DNA from: JAXDBV01 sp034678415
GTDB taxonomy: Bacteria > Bacteroidota > Bacteroidia > Bacteroidales > VadinHA17
NCBI GenBank assembly: GCA_034678415.1
Contig: JAXDBV010000029.1
Location: 1 to 16,398 of the forward strand
Length of the DNA: 16,398 nt
Direction of reading: 5' to 3'
Below, in pieces: positions 8,132 through 16,089 of this stretch. The notes beneath the pieces are model-generated. The model was not told where the DNA came from. It searched no databases and was given only the letters and a program-made list of their open reading frames with translations. The position numbers and the translations under genes are program-made. Every line of letters starts with the position of its first letter. Positions within the stretch are counted from its first letter, which is position 1.

Positions 8132-9388
8132 TTACTCCCTTACAAGGAAATGCACCGTGTTCCTGGTTCTCTGTTCAATCAGCACTTCTTTTGAATTCAT
8201 CACTTTTTCTATGGCTTCATCATCGTAGTGCCGGATGGTGTAAAGGGTGAGGTTCTCGTTATAGCGGTAGTTATAGTCCTTCTTCAGGTCGTTCAGCAGG
8301 TCACTGAACCGGGTTTCGCGGTAATCAGCACAGAGGGTTATACTGATGGCCGAGTTCTGTATCAGGTTGATCCTGATCTTATGATTGATGAAGAAAGAGA
8401 TGATTCTGTCGAGGCTCTCATCGACGAAGAACGAGAAATCTTTAGGCCAGATGGAGATCAGCACCTGTTTCTCCTTTCGCACGATGACCGGCAGCAGGTC
8501 TATCCTCTCATCAACCTGTCGAATGATGGTTCCCGGCTCTTCAGGATGATAGAAATCTTTTACATATAACGGGATACCCTTGTTCTGAATAGGTTTGATG
8601 GTTTTGGGGTGTATCACCTGGGCGCCAAAGTATGACAGTTCGATAGCCTCCTGGTAGGATATCTCATCCAGTTTTTTCGCATCGGGCATCCACCGTGGAT
8701 CGGCATTCAGTATCCCGGGCACATCTTTGTATACAACTGCTTTGTCGGCATCCAGCAGGTTGGCCAGGATGGCCGCCGTATAGTCCGACCCTTCCCTCCC
8801 CAGCGTCGTGGTATGTCCGTCGGCCGTGCTGCCGATGAATCCCTGTGTAACAAACACCTTCGTTTTCCCGGGAGAAAATGCAGCCCTGACCGGCTTCTCC
8901 GACGCGGTATAAATGACCCTTGCTTCGCGGTAATAGTCATCGGTCTTCAGGCAGGAACGGATATCCACCCATTCATTAGGTATGCATTGCGTGGTAAGGT
9001 ATTCAGAGACAATAACGGATGATAGGAGCTCACCGTATGACACGAGGTGGTCGTAAATCTGGTCGAAGCTGCCTTCAGGACGGGTACCGATATACTTTAA
9101 TATCTGGCCGAACAACTCCTCTACTTTATGGTGGACGGTGAGCCCCGGCACAGGAAAAAGGCCACCGACCATCTCCCCGTGAAACGCCCGGATCTCATCC
9201 AGCTTCTCCATCACGGCGGGACTGCGGTGGAAGTACCGCTCCGCTAGCATCTCCAGGGCATTGGTCATCTTGCCAAAAGCGGAGATAACCACCACGATAT
9301 TCTTATCAAAGGGGGTGAGAATACTTGTTATCCCCTTTACTCCGGAAGGATCCCTGAGGATGCCTCCCCCGAATTTTATGACTTGCAT
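8132..9388 (-). CDS. lysC: Aspartate kinase, monofunctional
   Basis: A 418-aa enzyme that phosphorylates L-aspartate, the first step toward lysine (diaminopimelate), threonine and methionine. The N-terminal nucleotide motif is VIKFGGG (residues 3-9), where KFGGT/S is usual. The kinase domain has SYGELLSS, TTTLGREGSDYTAA and the segment VIHPKTIKPIQNKGIPLYVK. From about residue 300 come ACT-type regulatory segments (VLISIWPKDFSFF, INLIQNSAISITLCAD), so end-product feedback is likely. No homoserine dehydrogenase domain follows. ATG at 9388 is chosen over a TTG one codon upstream, since the promoter -7 box at 9409-9416 allows only a leader of about 14 nt. It is divergent from fbp and convergent with the DUF2148 gene. 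Confidence 0.92.
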   Translation of the reverse strand: MQVIKFGGGILRDPSGVKGITSILTPFDKNIVVVISAFGKMTNALEMLAERYFHRSPAVMEKLDEIRAFHGEMVGGLFPVPGLTVHHKVEELFGQILKYIGTRPEGSFDQIYDHLVSYGELLSSVIVSEYLTTQCIPNEWVDIRSCLKTDDYYREARVIYTASEKPVRAAFSPGKTKVFVTQGFIGSTADGHTTTLGREGSDYTAAILANLLDADKAVVYKDVPGILNADPRWMPDAKKLDEISYQEAIELSYFGAQVIHPKTIKPIQNKGIPLYVKDFYHPEEPGTIIRQVDERIDLLPVIVRKEKQVLISIWPKDFSFFVDESLDRIISFFINHKIRINLIQNSAISITLCADYRETRFSDLLNDLKKDYNYRYNENLTLYTIRHYDDEAIEKVMNSKEVLIEQRTRNTVHFLVRE

Positions 9389-9392
9389 CAAC

Positions 9393-9427
9393 CAATGCTT
9401 TTTCGTGTCAAAGATAAAAAAGCATTG
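9393..9427 (-). promoter_or_regulatory. Aspartate kinase promoter inside an 11-bp inverted repeat
   Basis: CAATGCTTTTT (9393-9403) and AAAAAGCATTG (9417-9427) form a perfect 11-bp inverted repeat. The 13-nt centre contains most of a perfect minus-strand -7 box, TATCTTTG (9416-9409). Transcription would start near 9402-9403, inside the left arm, 14-15 nt before the ATG. No TTG at -33 is visible. An operator covering the start site is the natural reading. A hairpin cannot form fully in the transcript because the right arm lies upstream of the start. Confidence 0.6.
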
Positions 9428-9766
9428 TGAGCCGGCTTATCATAAACAAAAAAAAGTATCAACCATCTGTAATCGGGCTCCCGGGGGAAAGGGATGACTA
9501 CCCGGCACATCCGGCCGTTGTGCAAGGTTGAGAAAACTAACTCCATGGTGACCAATAACGGGCCGGACATGAATGAAATGATAAAAACCTTGCTACACAA
9601 CTGCCTTTCAGGAGTATGCTGATGGGTTTATGTCCCTGATGGCAAAAGTGTGGAGAAATAAACGGCGATGGGTGCCACATGAGATCATCCATCTGACGGA
9701 TAAACAGTAAGCCGCCGACCTGCTCAGGGGCATAAAAAAACCAGGTATGCACAACGGATTTATTCA

Positions 9767-9774
9767 TAATTTAG
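9767..9774 (+). promoter_or_regulatory. Possible fbp promoter -7 box
   Basis: TAATTTAG is one base from TAnnTTTG and lies 22 bp before the fbp ATG at 9797, like the spacing seen before coaX and aspartate kinase. No -33 TTG is found at the expected distance. Confidence 0.35.
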
Positions 9775-9796
9775 CATCAGCCATTCCTTTTTCCTG

Positions 9797-10819
9797 ATGA
9801 AGATCTACATGTTGAAGACTCTGAACGAGTTCATCATTGAGCGCCAGGCCGAGTTTCCCTATGCCAAGGGTGAATTATCAAGACTGTTGCATCATATCGG
9901 TATCGCCGCCAAGGTGGTAAGCAAGAAGATCAACAAGGCGGGACTGGTTGATATCCTGGGAGAGATGGGCGAGGTGAACGTTCAGGGGGAAGAGCAGAAG
10001 AAGCTCGACGTGTTTGCCGATTTCCATTTCCGTGCCGCTCTCAAGGCCAGCGGTGAATGCTGCGGTGTGGCATCGGAAGAGAACCAGGGCATCATTACCT
10101 TCGACACCGATCTTGCCATGGATGGCAAGTACATTGTTGCCCTCGATCCTCTCGACGGATCGTCGAATATTGATACGAATGTCTCCGTGGGAAGCATCTT
10201 TTGCATCTACCGCCGCCTGTCGAAACGAGGTACCCGTGCCGTGCTCGAAGATTTCATGCAGCCCGGCACAGAACAGGTAGCTGCAGGGTATGTGCTATAC
10301 GGCTCATCCACCGTACTTGTATATACCACCGGGCATGGAGTAAACATCTTCACCCTCGATCCCTCCATCGGTGAGTTCTGCCTGTCGCACCCCAACATAA
10401 AAACTCCGGAATCGGGGAATATTTATTCCATTAACGAGGGCAACTATAGCCGGTTTCCGGCCGGAGTGAAGAAATACATCAAGTATTGCCAGGAGCGTGA
10501 TGAGGCCACGCGCAGGCCATACACCTCGCGGTACGTGGGATCGCTGGTGGCCGATTTTCACCGTAACCTTCTCAAGGGAGGTATCTTTCTCTACCCTCAG
10601 ACAGAGAACGCACCCCACGGCAAGCTGCGGCTCCTGTATGAATGCAACCCCATCGCTTTTCTCGCCGAACAGGCCGGTGGCAAAGCTTCCGACGGCACGA
10701 GACGTGTGCTCACCATACAGCCTGATACCCTTCACCAGCGCCTGCCATTCTATGTAGGATCCATCCACATGGTGGAAAAAGTGGAAGAATTCCTGAGAGA
10801 GTTTCCCGAAGAATCGTAA
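9797..10819 (+). CDS. fbp: Fructose-1,6-bisphosphatase, class I
   Basis: A 340-aa sugar phosphatase that hydrolyses fructose 1,6-bisphosphate to fructose 6-phosphate, the committed step of gluconeogenesis, in the cytoplasm. The class I signatures are present: substrate/metal site A115-L-D-P-L-D-G-S-S-N124, the glutamates of ASEEN upstream of it, and the active-site block KLRLLYECNPIAFLAEQAGG starting at residue 276. Length is normal. ATG at 9797 gives MKIYMLKTLNEFI; ATG at 9809 would give MLKTLNEFI, matching the E. coli start (MKTLGEFI) more closely, so the first four residues are uncertain. Allosteric AMP control is known for some class I enzymes and not assessable here. mfd follows after 35 bp with no visible terminator, suggesting read-through. 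Confidence 0.95.
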   Translation: MKIYMLKTLNEFIIERQAEFPYAKGELSRLLHHIGIAAKVVSKKINKAGLVDILGEMGEVNVQGEEQKKLDVFADFHFRAALKASGECCGVASEENQGIITFDTDLAMDGKYIVALDPLDGSSNIDTNVSVGSIFCIYRRLSKRGTRAVLEDFMQPGTEQVAAGYVLYGSSTVLVYTTGHGVNIFTLDPSIGEFCLSHPNIKTPESGNIYSINEGNYSRFPAGVKKYIKYCQERDEATRRPYTSRYVGSLVADFHRNLLKGGIFLYPQTENAPHGKLRLLYECNPIAFLAEQAGGKASDGTRRVLTIQPDTLHQRLPFYVGSIHMVEKVEEFLREFPEES

Positions 10820-10854
10820 TTTTGTCGACCGTTATTATCCGAGGATGAAGAGGT

Positions 10855-13800
10855 ATGGAGATCGCCGCCCTGCATAAGCAGTTTTCCGGTCATCCCGTGC
10901 TGAAGATGTATCATGAACACCTGTCAGCAGAAAGGATATTCATGCCAGGCCTGGCGGGTTCATCCAAAACGGTTATTCCCTCTCTCATCTGCCGTGAAGA
11001 GCCGGTGCCACATGTCTTCATATTACCCGACAGGGAGGCCGCTGCCTATTTCTACAGCGACCTGGTGAACATGTCCAACCTCCCCGATGTGCTCTTCTTC
11101 CCCGCCTCCTGGAAACAGTCTGTTGCGCAAGGCAGGCCCGATCCTTCAGGTCTTGTTATGCGCACAGAAGTCATGCACGTCCTTGTACAACCCGGCAGGC
11201 ACCCGGTTATCATCACCTATCCTGATGCACTGGCAGAGAAAATGGCCGGGGAACAATGGCTGAAACAATACTCCTTCACCCTGAATACCGGTGACATCAT
11301 CCCCCTGAGCAAGCTGGAAGAAAAGCTGAAGGAATTCATGTTCGTTGAGGTTGACTTCGTCACTGAACCCGGGCAGTATGCCGTCCGAGGCGGCATCATC
11401 GATGTTTTTTCCTTTTCCTCCGAGACACCCGTGAGAATTGACTTCCTGGGCAACGAGATCGACTCAATACGCTCCATCAATCCCGAAGACCAGCTGTCAA
11501 AAGAAACGTTAGAACAGTTTACCATCGCGGCAAACGTCTCAGCCTGCACAACGGATGAGTCCCGTATCCCCTTTTTCAGGCTTCTTCCCGGTCATGCCAT
11601 GCTCTGGTCAAATTGTTTCGCTTATGCCGCAGAACAGATCGACAAGGTGAGAGAAGAAATAAAGGATGTTACCGTTCTTACCGATGACCTGGGCAGGGAA
11701 ATACCACTCTGCCTCATGGATGGTAACACATTTCTAAGGGAGATACAGTCTTTCCGTACCGTTGACCTCGGTCATCAGCCTTTTACAAAGCCCGATCTTG
11801 TCCTGCGCTCCAACACCGGTCCGCAGCCAGTATTCAACAAAAACTTCAACCTCCTGGCCGATAACCTTCACCAGCACATCCAAAAAGATTACCGCATCTT
11901 CCTTCTCTCCGACAATCCCAACCAGGTGGAGAGGCTTCGCACCATCTTCCATGACCTGGACAAAGAGGTGCGTTTCACTGCCATCAGTGGGACCTTGCAT
12001 GAGGGATTTATCGATCACGACCTGAAGGTATGCCTCTATACCGATCACCAGGTGTTCGACCGGTATCACCGTTACAGGCTCAGGCAGATGTTCACCCGAA
12101 AGGCGGTTCAGAACCTGAAGGAGGTAAACGACCTGAAGCCAGGTGATTACGTGGTGCATGTGGATCACGGTATCGGTATTTTCGGCGGACTGGAGATGAT
12201 CATCAACAACAACAGGCCACAGGAAGCTATCCGTCTGATATACAAGGACAATGACATCCTGTACGTGAGCATTCATGCCCTGCACAAGATATCCCGTTAC
12301 CGCGGTACGGATGGGAGCAAGCCGCGGATCAGCAAGCTGGGCACCGGGGCATGGCAGAAGATGAAGGAACGGACCAAGAAGAAGATCAAGGATATAGCCC
12401 GCGACCTGATCAGGCTTTATGCCTCCAGGAAGATGGAGAAGGGTTTTGCCTTTTCGCCCGACACCTATCTGCAGCAGGAACTGGAAGCCTCCTTCATGTA
12501 TGAGGATACGCCCGATCAGCTTACCGCCACCCGTGCCGTGAAGCAGGGGATGGAAGTCTCGTCTCCCATGGACCATCTCATCTGTGGTGATGTGGGATTC
12601 GGAAAGACGGAGATCGCGATCCGTGCCGCCTTCAAGGCGGTGACCGACAGCAAGCAGGTGGCCGTACTGGTGCCCACCACCATCCTTGCTATGCAGCACC
12701 ACAGCACGTTCACCGAACGCCTTAACGGCTTCCCCTGTACTGTGGACTATGTGAGCCGCCTGAAGAAGCCCTCCGCCGTGAAGGAAAGCCTGAAGAAGCT
12801 GGCCGAAGGAAAGACCGATATCATCATCGGCACACATCGCCTTCTGGGTAAGGATGTGAAGTTCAGGGATCTGGGCTTGCTCATTATCGATGAGGAACAG
12901 AAATTCGGAGTGGCTGCCAAGGAGAAGCTGAAAAGCCTCAGGGTGAGTGTGGATACGCTGACCCTCACCGCCACACCCATCCCCCGCACCCTACAGTTCT
13001 CCCTCATGGGCGCCAGGGACCTGTCGGTTATCAATACCCCGCCACCCAACCGGCATCCCATAGTGACAGAAATCCATACCCTGAATGAAAAGATCATCCG
13101 CGAAGGCATTGAACAGGAGGTGGCACGCAACGGGCAGGTGTTCTTCATCCATAACAGGGTGAACGGTATCCATGAGGTGGAAAACATGATCCGGAAGATC
13201 GTGCCTCATGTGAAGGTGACCGTGGCACACGGCCAGATGGAAGGTGCCAGGCTCGAGAAGACCATGCTCGAGTTCATCAGGGGAGACTATGATGTCCTGG
13301 TGGCCACCACCATCATTGAGTCGGGGCTTGACATACCCAATGTGAATACCATCTTCATCAACAACGCCCAGAACTATGGTCTGAGTGACCTGCACCAGCT
13401 GCGCGGCAGGGTCGGACGCTCCAACCGCAAGGCTTACTGTTACCTGCTCACCCCGCCCCTGTCAACCCTCACCCACGAGGCACGACAGCGACTGCAGGCT
13501 ATTGAGGAGTTCTCCGACCTGGGCAGCGGATTCTTTATCGCCTTGCAGGACCTTGATATCCGCGGGGCAGGTAACCTCCTGGGAGCCGAACAGAGTGGCT
13601 TCATCGCTGAAATAGGCTTTGAAACGTACCAGCGCATCCTCGACGAGGCAATCCATGAGCTGAAAGAGGAGGAATTCAGGGATGTGTTTGCAGGAGAAGA
13701 AAAGAAAGTGACCGAGAAAGATAAAACCCCTGTGCCGGTATGGGTGAGCGACTGTATGATCGATTCCGACATTGAGATACGATTTCCTGAATCATATATC

Positions 13801-14196
13801 TCCAATGTAACGGAACGCATGAGGCTGTACCGCGAGATGGACAATATTACCAGTGAGGAGCAGCTCATGGCATTCTCCGGCAACCTGCGCGACCGGTTTG
13901 GCCCTGTCCCCCCTCAGACGCTGGAACTGATGAATGTGGTAAGGCTCCGGTGGCTCGCCCAGCAGATGGGATTTGAAAAGATAATCCTCCGGAACTCGCA
14001 GATGATCCTCCATTTCATTTCCAACCCTGTATCACCCTATTTCCGTTCGCCGGTGTTTGCCTCCATACTGGAATTCGTGCAGCGACAGCCACGGCGCTAT
14101 CGAATGAAGGAGAGCACCCGCAAACTCACCCTCACCGTCACCGATATCCGTTCTATTGACGACGCCCTCACCATTCTGCGGCAGATACAGGAATGA
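10855..14196 (+). CDS. mfd: Transcription-repair coupling factor Mfd
   Basis: A 1113-aa DNA translocase that removes RNA polymerase stalled at DNA damage and recruits UvrA. Domains are in the usual order. The N-terminal UvrB-like module contains EPGQYAVRGGIIDVF. The RNA polymerase-interacting domain begins near residue 426 (DLKPGDYVVHVDHGIGIF). The RecG-like motor has Walker A G578-DVGFGKT585, Walker B D679-EEQ, motif III TATPIPRTL at 705-713 and motif VI QLRGRVGRS at 848-856. The C-terminal TRCF domain includes the stretch around EIRFPESYISNVTERMRLYR. Length is close to E. coli Mfd (1148 aa); all motor motifs are intact. ATG at 10855 is preceded by gaagaggt. It sits 35 bp after fbp and is followed by AT-rich DNA. 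Confidence 0.97.
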   Translation: MEIAALHKQFSGHPVLKMYHEHLSAERIFMPGLAGSSKTVIPSLICREEPVPHVFILPDREAAAYFYSDLVNMSNLPDVLFFPASWKQSVAQGRPDPSGLVMRTEVMHVLVQPGRHPVIITYPDALAEKMAGEQWLKQYSFTLNTGDIIPLSKLEEKLKEFMFVEVDFVTEPGQYAVRGGIIDVFSFSSETPVRIDFLGNEIDSIRSINPEDQLSKETLEQFTIAANVSACTTDESRIPFFRLLPGHAMLWSNCFAYAAEQIDKVREEIKDVTVLTDDLGREIPLCLMDGNTFLREIQSFRTVDLGHQPFTKPDLVLRSNTGPQPVFNKNFNLLADNLHQHIQKDYRIFLLSDNPNQVERLRTIFHDLDKEVRFTAISGTLHEGFIDHDLKVCLYTDHQVFDRYHRYRLRQMFTRKAVQNLKEVNDLKPGDYVVHVDHGIGIFGGLEMIINNNRPQEAIRLIYKDNDILYVSIHALHKISRYRGTDGSKPRISKLGTGAWQKMKERTKKKIKDIARDLIRLYASRKMEKGFAFSPDTYLQQELEASFMYEDTPDQLTATRAVKQGMEVSSPMDHLICGDVGFGKTEIAIRAAFKAVTDSKQVAVLVPTTILAMQHHSTFTERLNGFPCTVDYVSRLKKPSAVKESLKKLAEGKTDIIIGTHRLLGKDVKFRDLGLLIIDEEQKFGVAAKEKLKSLRVSVDTLTLTATPIPRTLQFSLMGARDLSVINTPPPNRHPIVTEIHTLNEKIIREGIEQEVARNGQVFFIHNRVNGIHEVENMIRKIVPHVKVTVAHGQMEGARLEKTMLEFIRGDYDVLVATTIIESGLDIPNVNTIFINNAQNYGLSDLHQLRGRVGRSNRKAYCYLLTPPLSTLTHEARQRLQAIEEFSDLGSGFFIALQDLDIRGAGNLLGAEQSGFIAEIGFETYQRILDEAIHELKEEEFRDVFAGEEKKVTEKDKTPVPVWVSDCMIDSDIEIRFPESYISNVTERMRLYREMDNITSEEQLMAFSGNLRDRFGPVPPQTLELMNVVRLRWLAQQMGFEKIILRNSQMILHFISNPVSPYFRSPVFASILEFVQRQPRRYRMKESTRKLTLTVTDIRSIDDALTILRQIQE

Positions 14197-14532
14197 TTTA
14201 CATAATTAATTCAATAATTTACTCAGTGTTAATTACATAATTATTTTCCATATTATCCCGATATATCCGCCAATCATGCTGAAATGTGGTGCTCCATCTG
14301 ATGCACAAGACAGGTGCATTCAGCCGGTCATACAAGGCTGTGTACAACTCCTGTCCGTTCAGAACGTTCCATGCCTGTAATGATGACTTCCCTGACGGTT
14401 TTACCGATGAGCAATCATCCGGGCAGTATCTTTTCATAGCCCCTGCAAAAAGATCCTGGCCCGGCATCCGTCACTACTCCTCAGGATTACAAAAAATGAA
14501 TCGATTTATTACCTTTGCATAAATTATTGTGC
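14197..14532. other. Spacer between mfd and coaX
   Basis: This 336-bp spacer has no gene I can support. It begins with AT-rich DNA carrying an 11-bp direct repeat TTACATAATTA at 14198-14208 and 14233-14243, with no GC-rich terminator stem. The part from 14250 to 14500 has a GC content like coding DNA and open frames on both strands (an 82-codon one on the minus strand, 14219-14467), none like a known family; it could be a decayed gene. It ends with the coaX promoter. Confidence 0.6.
14510..14517 (+). promoter_or_regulatory. coaX promoter -7 box
   Basis: TACCTTTG matches TAnnTTTG exactly and continues CATAAATT. Transcription would begin near 14523, only about 10 nt before the ATG at 14533, so the mRNA is nearly leaderless. 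It rules out the upstream TTG at 14515 as a start. The -33 box is not evident. Confidence 0.6.
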
Positions 14533-15279
14533 ATGTACCTGCTCATCGACATTGGCAACACGAGGGTCAAGACAGCCATTACAGACAGTTACAGGATTCT
14601 GGAAAGTTTTGTGGAGGAAGCGTTTGATACAGACAGGATTCTGCGGATGGTGCGGCAGCATCCCGGCCTGAAGCATGCCATCGTGTCGTCGGTGCGGCAG
14701 GCCGATCCGGCTATCCTCGACCGGCTCAGAACGGGTATTGAGACGATCCTTGTACTGGATCACACCACCCCGTTGCCTTTCACGCTGCTGTATACCACGC
14801 GCGACACCCTCGGCAACGACCGTGTAGCCGTTGTGGCCGGCGCCAGCAGCCTGTTCCCATCGGAAGACATCCTGGTGATTGACTTCGGTACTGCCATCAC
14901 CTTCGATTTTATCGATGCATCAGGGGTTTATCATGGAGGGAATATATCTCCCGGCATGAGGATCCGGTTCATAGCCCTTCATCAGTTCACCGGCCGGCTG
15001 CCCCTGGCGGAGGAGAGCGAACAGTACCCGCTGCTGGCAACAAATACGCGCGATGCCATTGTGGCAGGAGTGCAGCAGGGTATCATCTTTGAGGCCGAAA
15101 AGTATATTGAGAACCTGCAAAGCACTTACCCGGCCCTCAAGGTGATCGGCACGGGCGGTGATGCCGATTTCTTTGCCGGAAGGTTGAAGCATCCGTTCAT
15201 CCACAGGCCCGACCTGATTTTCACCGGATTGGAAAGAATATTAGACTTTAGTATCAATAAAGGAACAAGTGGCACATAA
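14533..15279 (+). CDS. coaX: Type III pantothenate kinase
   Basis: A 248-aa ASKHA-fold kinase that phosphorylates pantothenate with ATP, the first step of coenzyme A synthesis. The P-loop-like start LLIDIGNTRVK (D6, G8-N9-T10), the G94-N-D-R97 motif, the catalytic/metal block D117-FGTAITFD and G135-GNISPGM are all present and in order. Length is normal. The true start is ATG 14533, giving MYLLIDIGNT; the promoter box ends at 14517, excluding starts further upstream. The LptC-type gene follows after 17 bp. coaX next to an LptC-type lipoprotein gene is an arrangement I associate with Bacteroidetes, so it probably heads an operon with the next three genes. Confidence 0.95.
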   Translation: MYLLIDIGNTRVKTAITDSYRILESFVEEAFDTDRILRMVRQHPGLKHAIVSSVRQADPAILDRLRTGIETILVLDHTTPLPFTLLYTTRDTLGNDRVAVVAGASSLFPSEDILVIDFGTAITFDFIDASGVYHGGNISPGMRIRFIALHQFTGRLPLAEESEQYPLLATNTRDAIVAGVQQGIIFEAEKYIENLQSTYPALKVIGTGGDADFFAGRLKHPFIHRPDLIFTGLERILDFSINKGTSGT

Positions 15280-15296
15280 TTTTTAACCACGGAAGA

Positions 15297-15890
15297 ATGA
15301 ACCGGTTGTATGATCATTTATCATTATTGCATGTTACCCCTGGGATCAGGAGGTATGGCCTTCTGTTCATCCTCCTCATCCAGCTGGGTTCATGTGTAAA
15401 AAATGACATTGAGGTGATCAACACCATTGCACCGATCAGCAGTCTGCCGACCCAGTCGGGACGGAACATTGAGACGGTGTACACCGATTCGGCCAAGCTC
15501 CAGCTGATCATCCGTGCCCCGGAGATGAACCGGTTCACTATGAACAAGGAGGAGCCCTATATTGAATTCCCCAAAGGGATCGATGTGGAATTTTACAGCA
15601 AGGAAGAGGAAATACAGTCTACCCTGGAGGCCAATTATGCCATTTATTACGAGGCAAAGGAGCTGTGGGAAGCACGGCATAACGTTGTGGCCGTGAACAA
15701 GGAAGGCGAAGTGCTGAACACCGAAATCCTGTTCTGGGATGAGAAGAAAAAGCTTATTTATTCGGACAAGTTTGTGAAGATAACCACGGTTGACGAGGTG
15801 ATTTTCGGTGAGGGGTTTGAGGCCAACCAGGACTTTACCGATTGGAAGATAAGGAAGGTTACCGGTACACTTTATATTGAAAATGAATAA
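15297..15890 (+). CDS. lptC: LPS export lipoprotein LptC-like
   Basis: A 197-aa protein with an N-terminal hydrophobic segment ending in a lipobox, L30-G-S-C33, so it is predicted to be a lipoprotein rather than a single-pass protein like E. coli LptC. The periplasmic part is a run of alternating strands with the LptC pattern: DVEFYSKEEEIQSTLEANYAIYY in pieces, then EVLNTEILFWDEKKKLIYSD, and the closing GEGFEANQDFTDWKIRKVTG. LptC hands lipopolysaccharide from the LptB2FG transporter to LptA. ATG at 15297 puts about 20 residues before the hydrophobic core, long for a signal peptide; a later start is possible. The stop overlaps the next gene's start by 8 nt (ATGAATAA). Confidence 0.85.
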   Translation: MNRLYDHLSLLHVTPGIRRYGLLFILLIQLGSCVKNDIEVINTIAPISSLPTQSGRNIETVYTDSAKLQLIIRAPEMNRFTMNKEEPYIEFPKGIDVEFYSKEEEIQSTLEANYAIYYEAKELWEARHNVVAVNKEGEVLNTEILFWDEKKKLIYSDKFVKITTVDEVIFGEGFEANQDFTDWKIRKVTGTLYIENE

Positions 15891-16089
15891 GATAGCTGCA
15901 CTCGCCCTCGAGATCATCTGGTTGATCCTGGCCGTGGTCACCCTGGCAGGAGGGATCTACGAATCCGTACGAAACGGCCTTCGCAAAGGATACGTCTTTT
16001 TCATCCTGTTTGCTGTTTCATTAATAATGTATATTTATAGAAGGAACAGAAGGATACACTTCAGTCAGACCTTCGGAGGGCGTGAATAA
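15883..16089 (+). CDS. Small two-helix membrane protein, unknown function
   Basis: A 68-aa protein starting at ATG 15883, inside the last 8 nt of the LptC-type gene (ATGAATAA). Two hydrophobic segments are clear: ALALEIIWLILAVVTLAGGIY at residues of about 6-25 and GYVFFILFAVSLIMYIY in the middle, separated by a short charged loop (ESVRNGLRK). The tail is basic (RRNRRIHFSQTFGGRE), so both ends are predicted cytoplasmic by the positive-inside rule. No family is recognised. Tight overlaps with both neighbours argue that it is a real translated gene of the operon, perhaps linked to envelope assembly. Confidence 0.75.
   Translation: MNKIAALALEIIWLILAVVTLAGGIYESVRNGLRKGYVFFILFAVSLIMYIYRRNRRIHFSQTFGGRE

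Larger units (their letters stand above)
9389..9796. other. Divergent spacer between aspartate kinase and fbp
   Basis: This 408-bp spacer has no gene I can support. At its left end are the aspartate kinase promoter and inverted repeat (9393-9427). The right end has a possible fbp promoter (9767-9774). The middle (about 9430-9760) has higher GC and several short open frames on both strands; none resembles a known family. It may hold a long leader, a small RNA or eroded coding sequence. Confidence 0.6.

Noticed and set aside
8019..8228. 69-codon plus-strand frame after the DUF2148 gene
   Set aside because: It overlaps the 3' end of aspartate kinase in antisense and has no recognisable family or start context.
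9393..9427. Rho-independent terminator
   Set aside because: Its right arm lies upstream of the predicted aspartate kinase start site, and no gene on the plus strand ends here.
10304..10768. 154-codon minus-strand frame inside fbp
   Set aside because: It is antisense to conserved FBPase motifs; no domain is visible.
11734..12837. 367-codon open frame on the minus strand, inside mfd
   Set aside because: It lies wholly antisense to well-conserved Mfd motifs, and its translation (rich in H, L, V, G, Q repeats) looks like the complement of GC-biased codons with no recognisable domain.
14515..14532. TTG start for coaX six codons upstream
   Set aside because: The TTG lies within the -7 promoter box TACCTTTG, so it would not be transcribed; ATG 14533 gives the canonical N-terminus.
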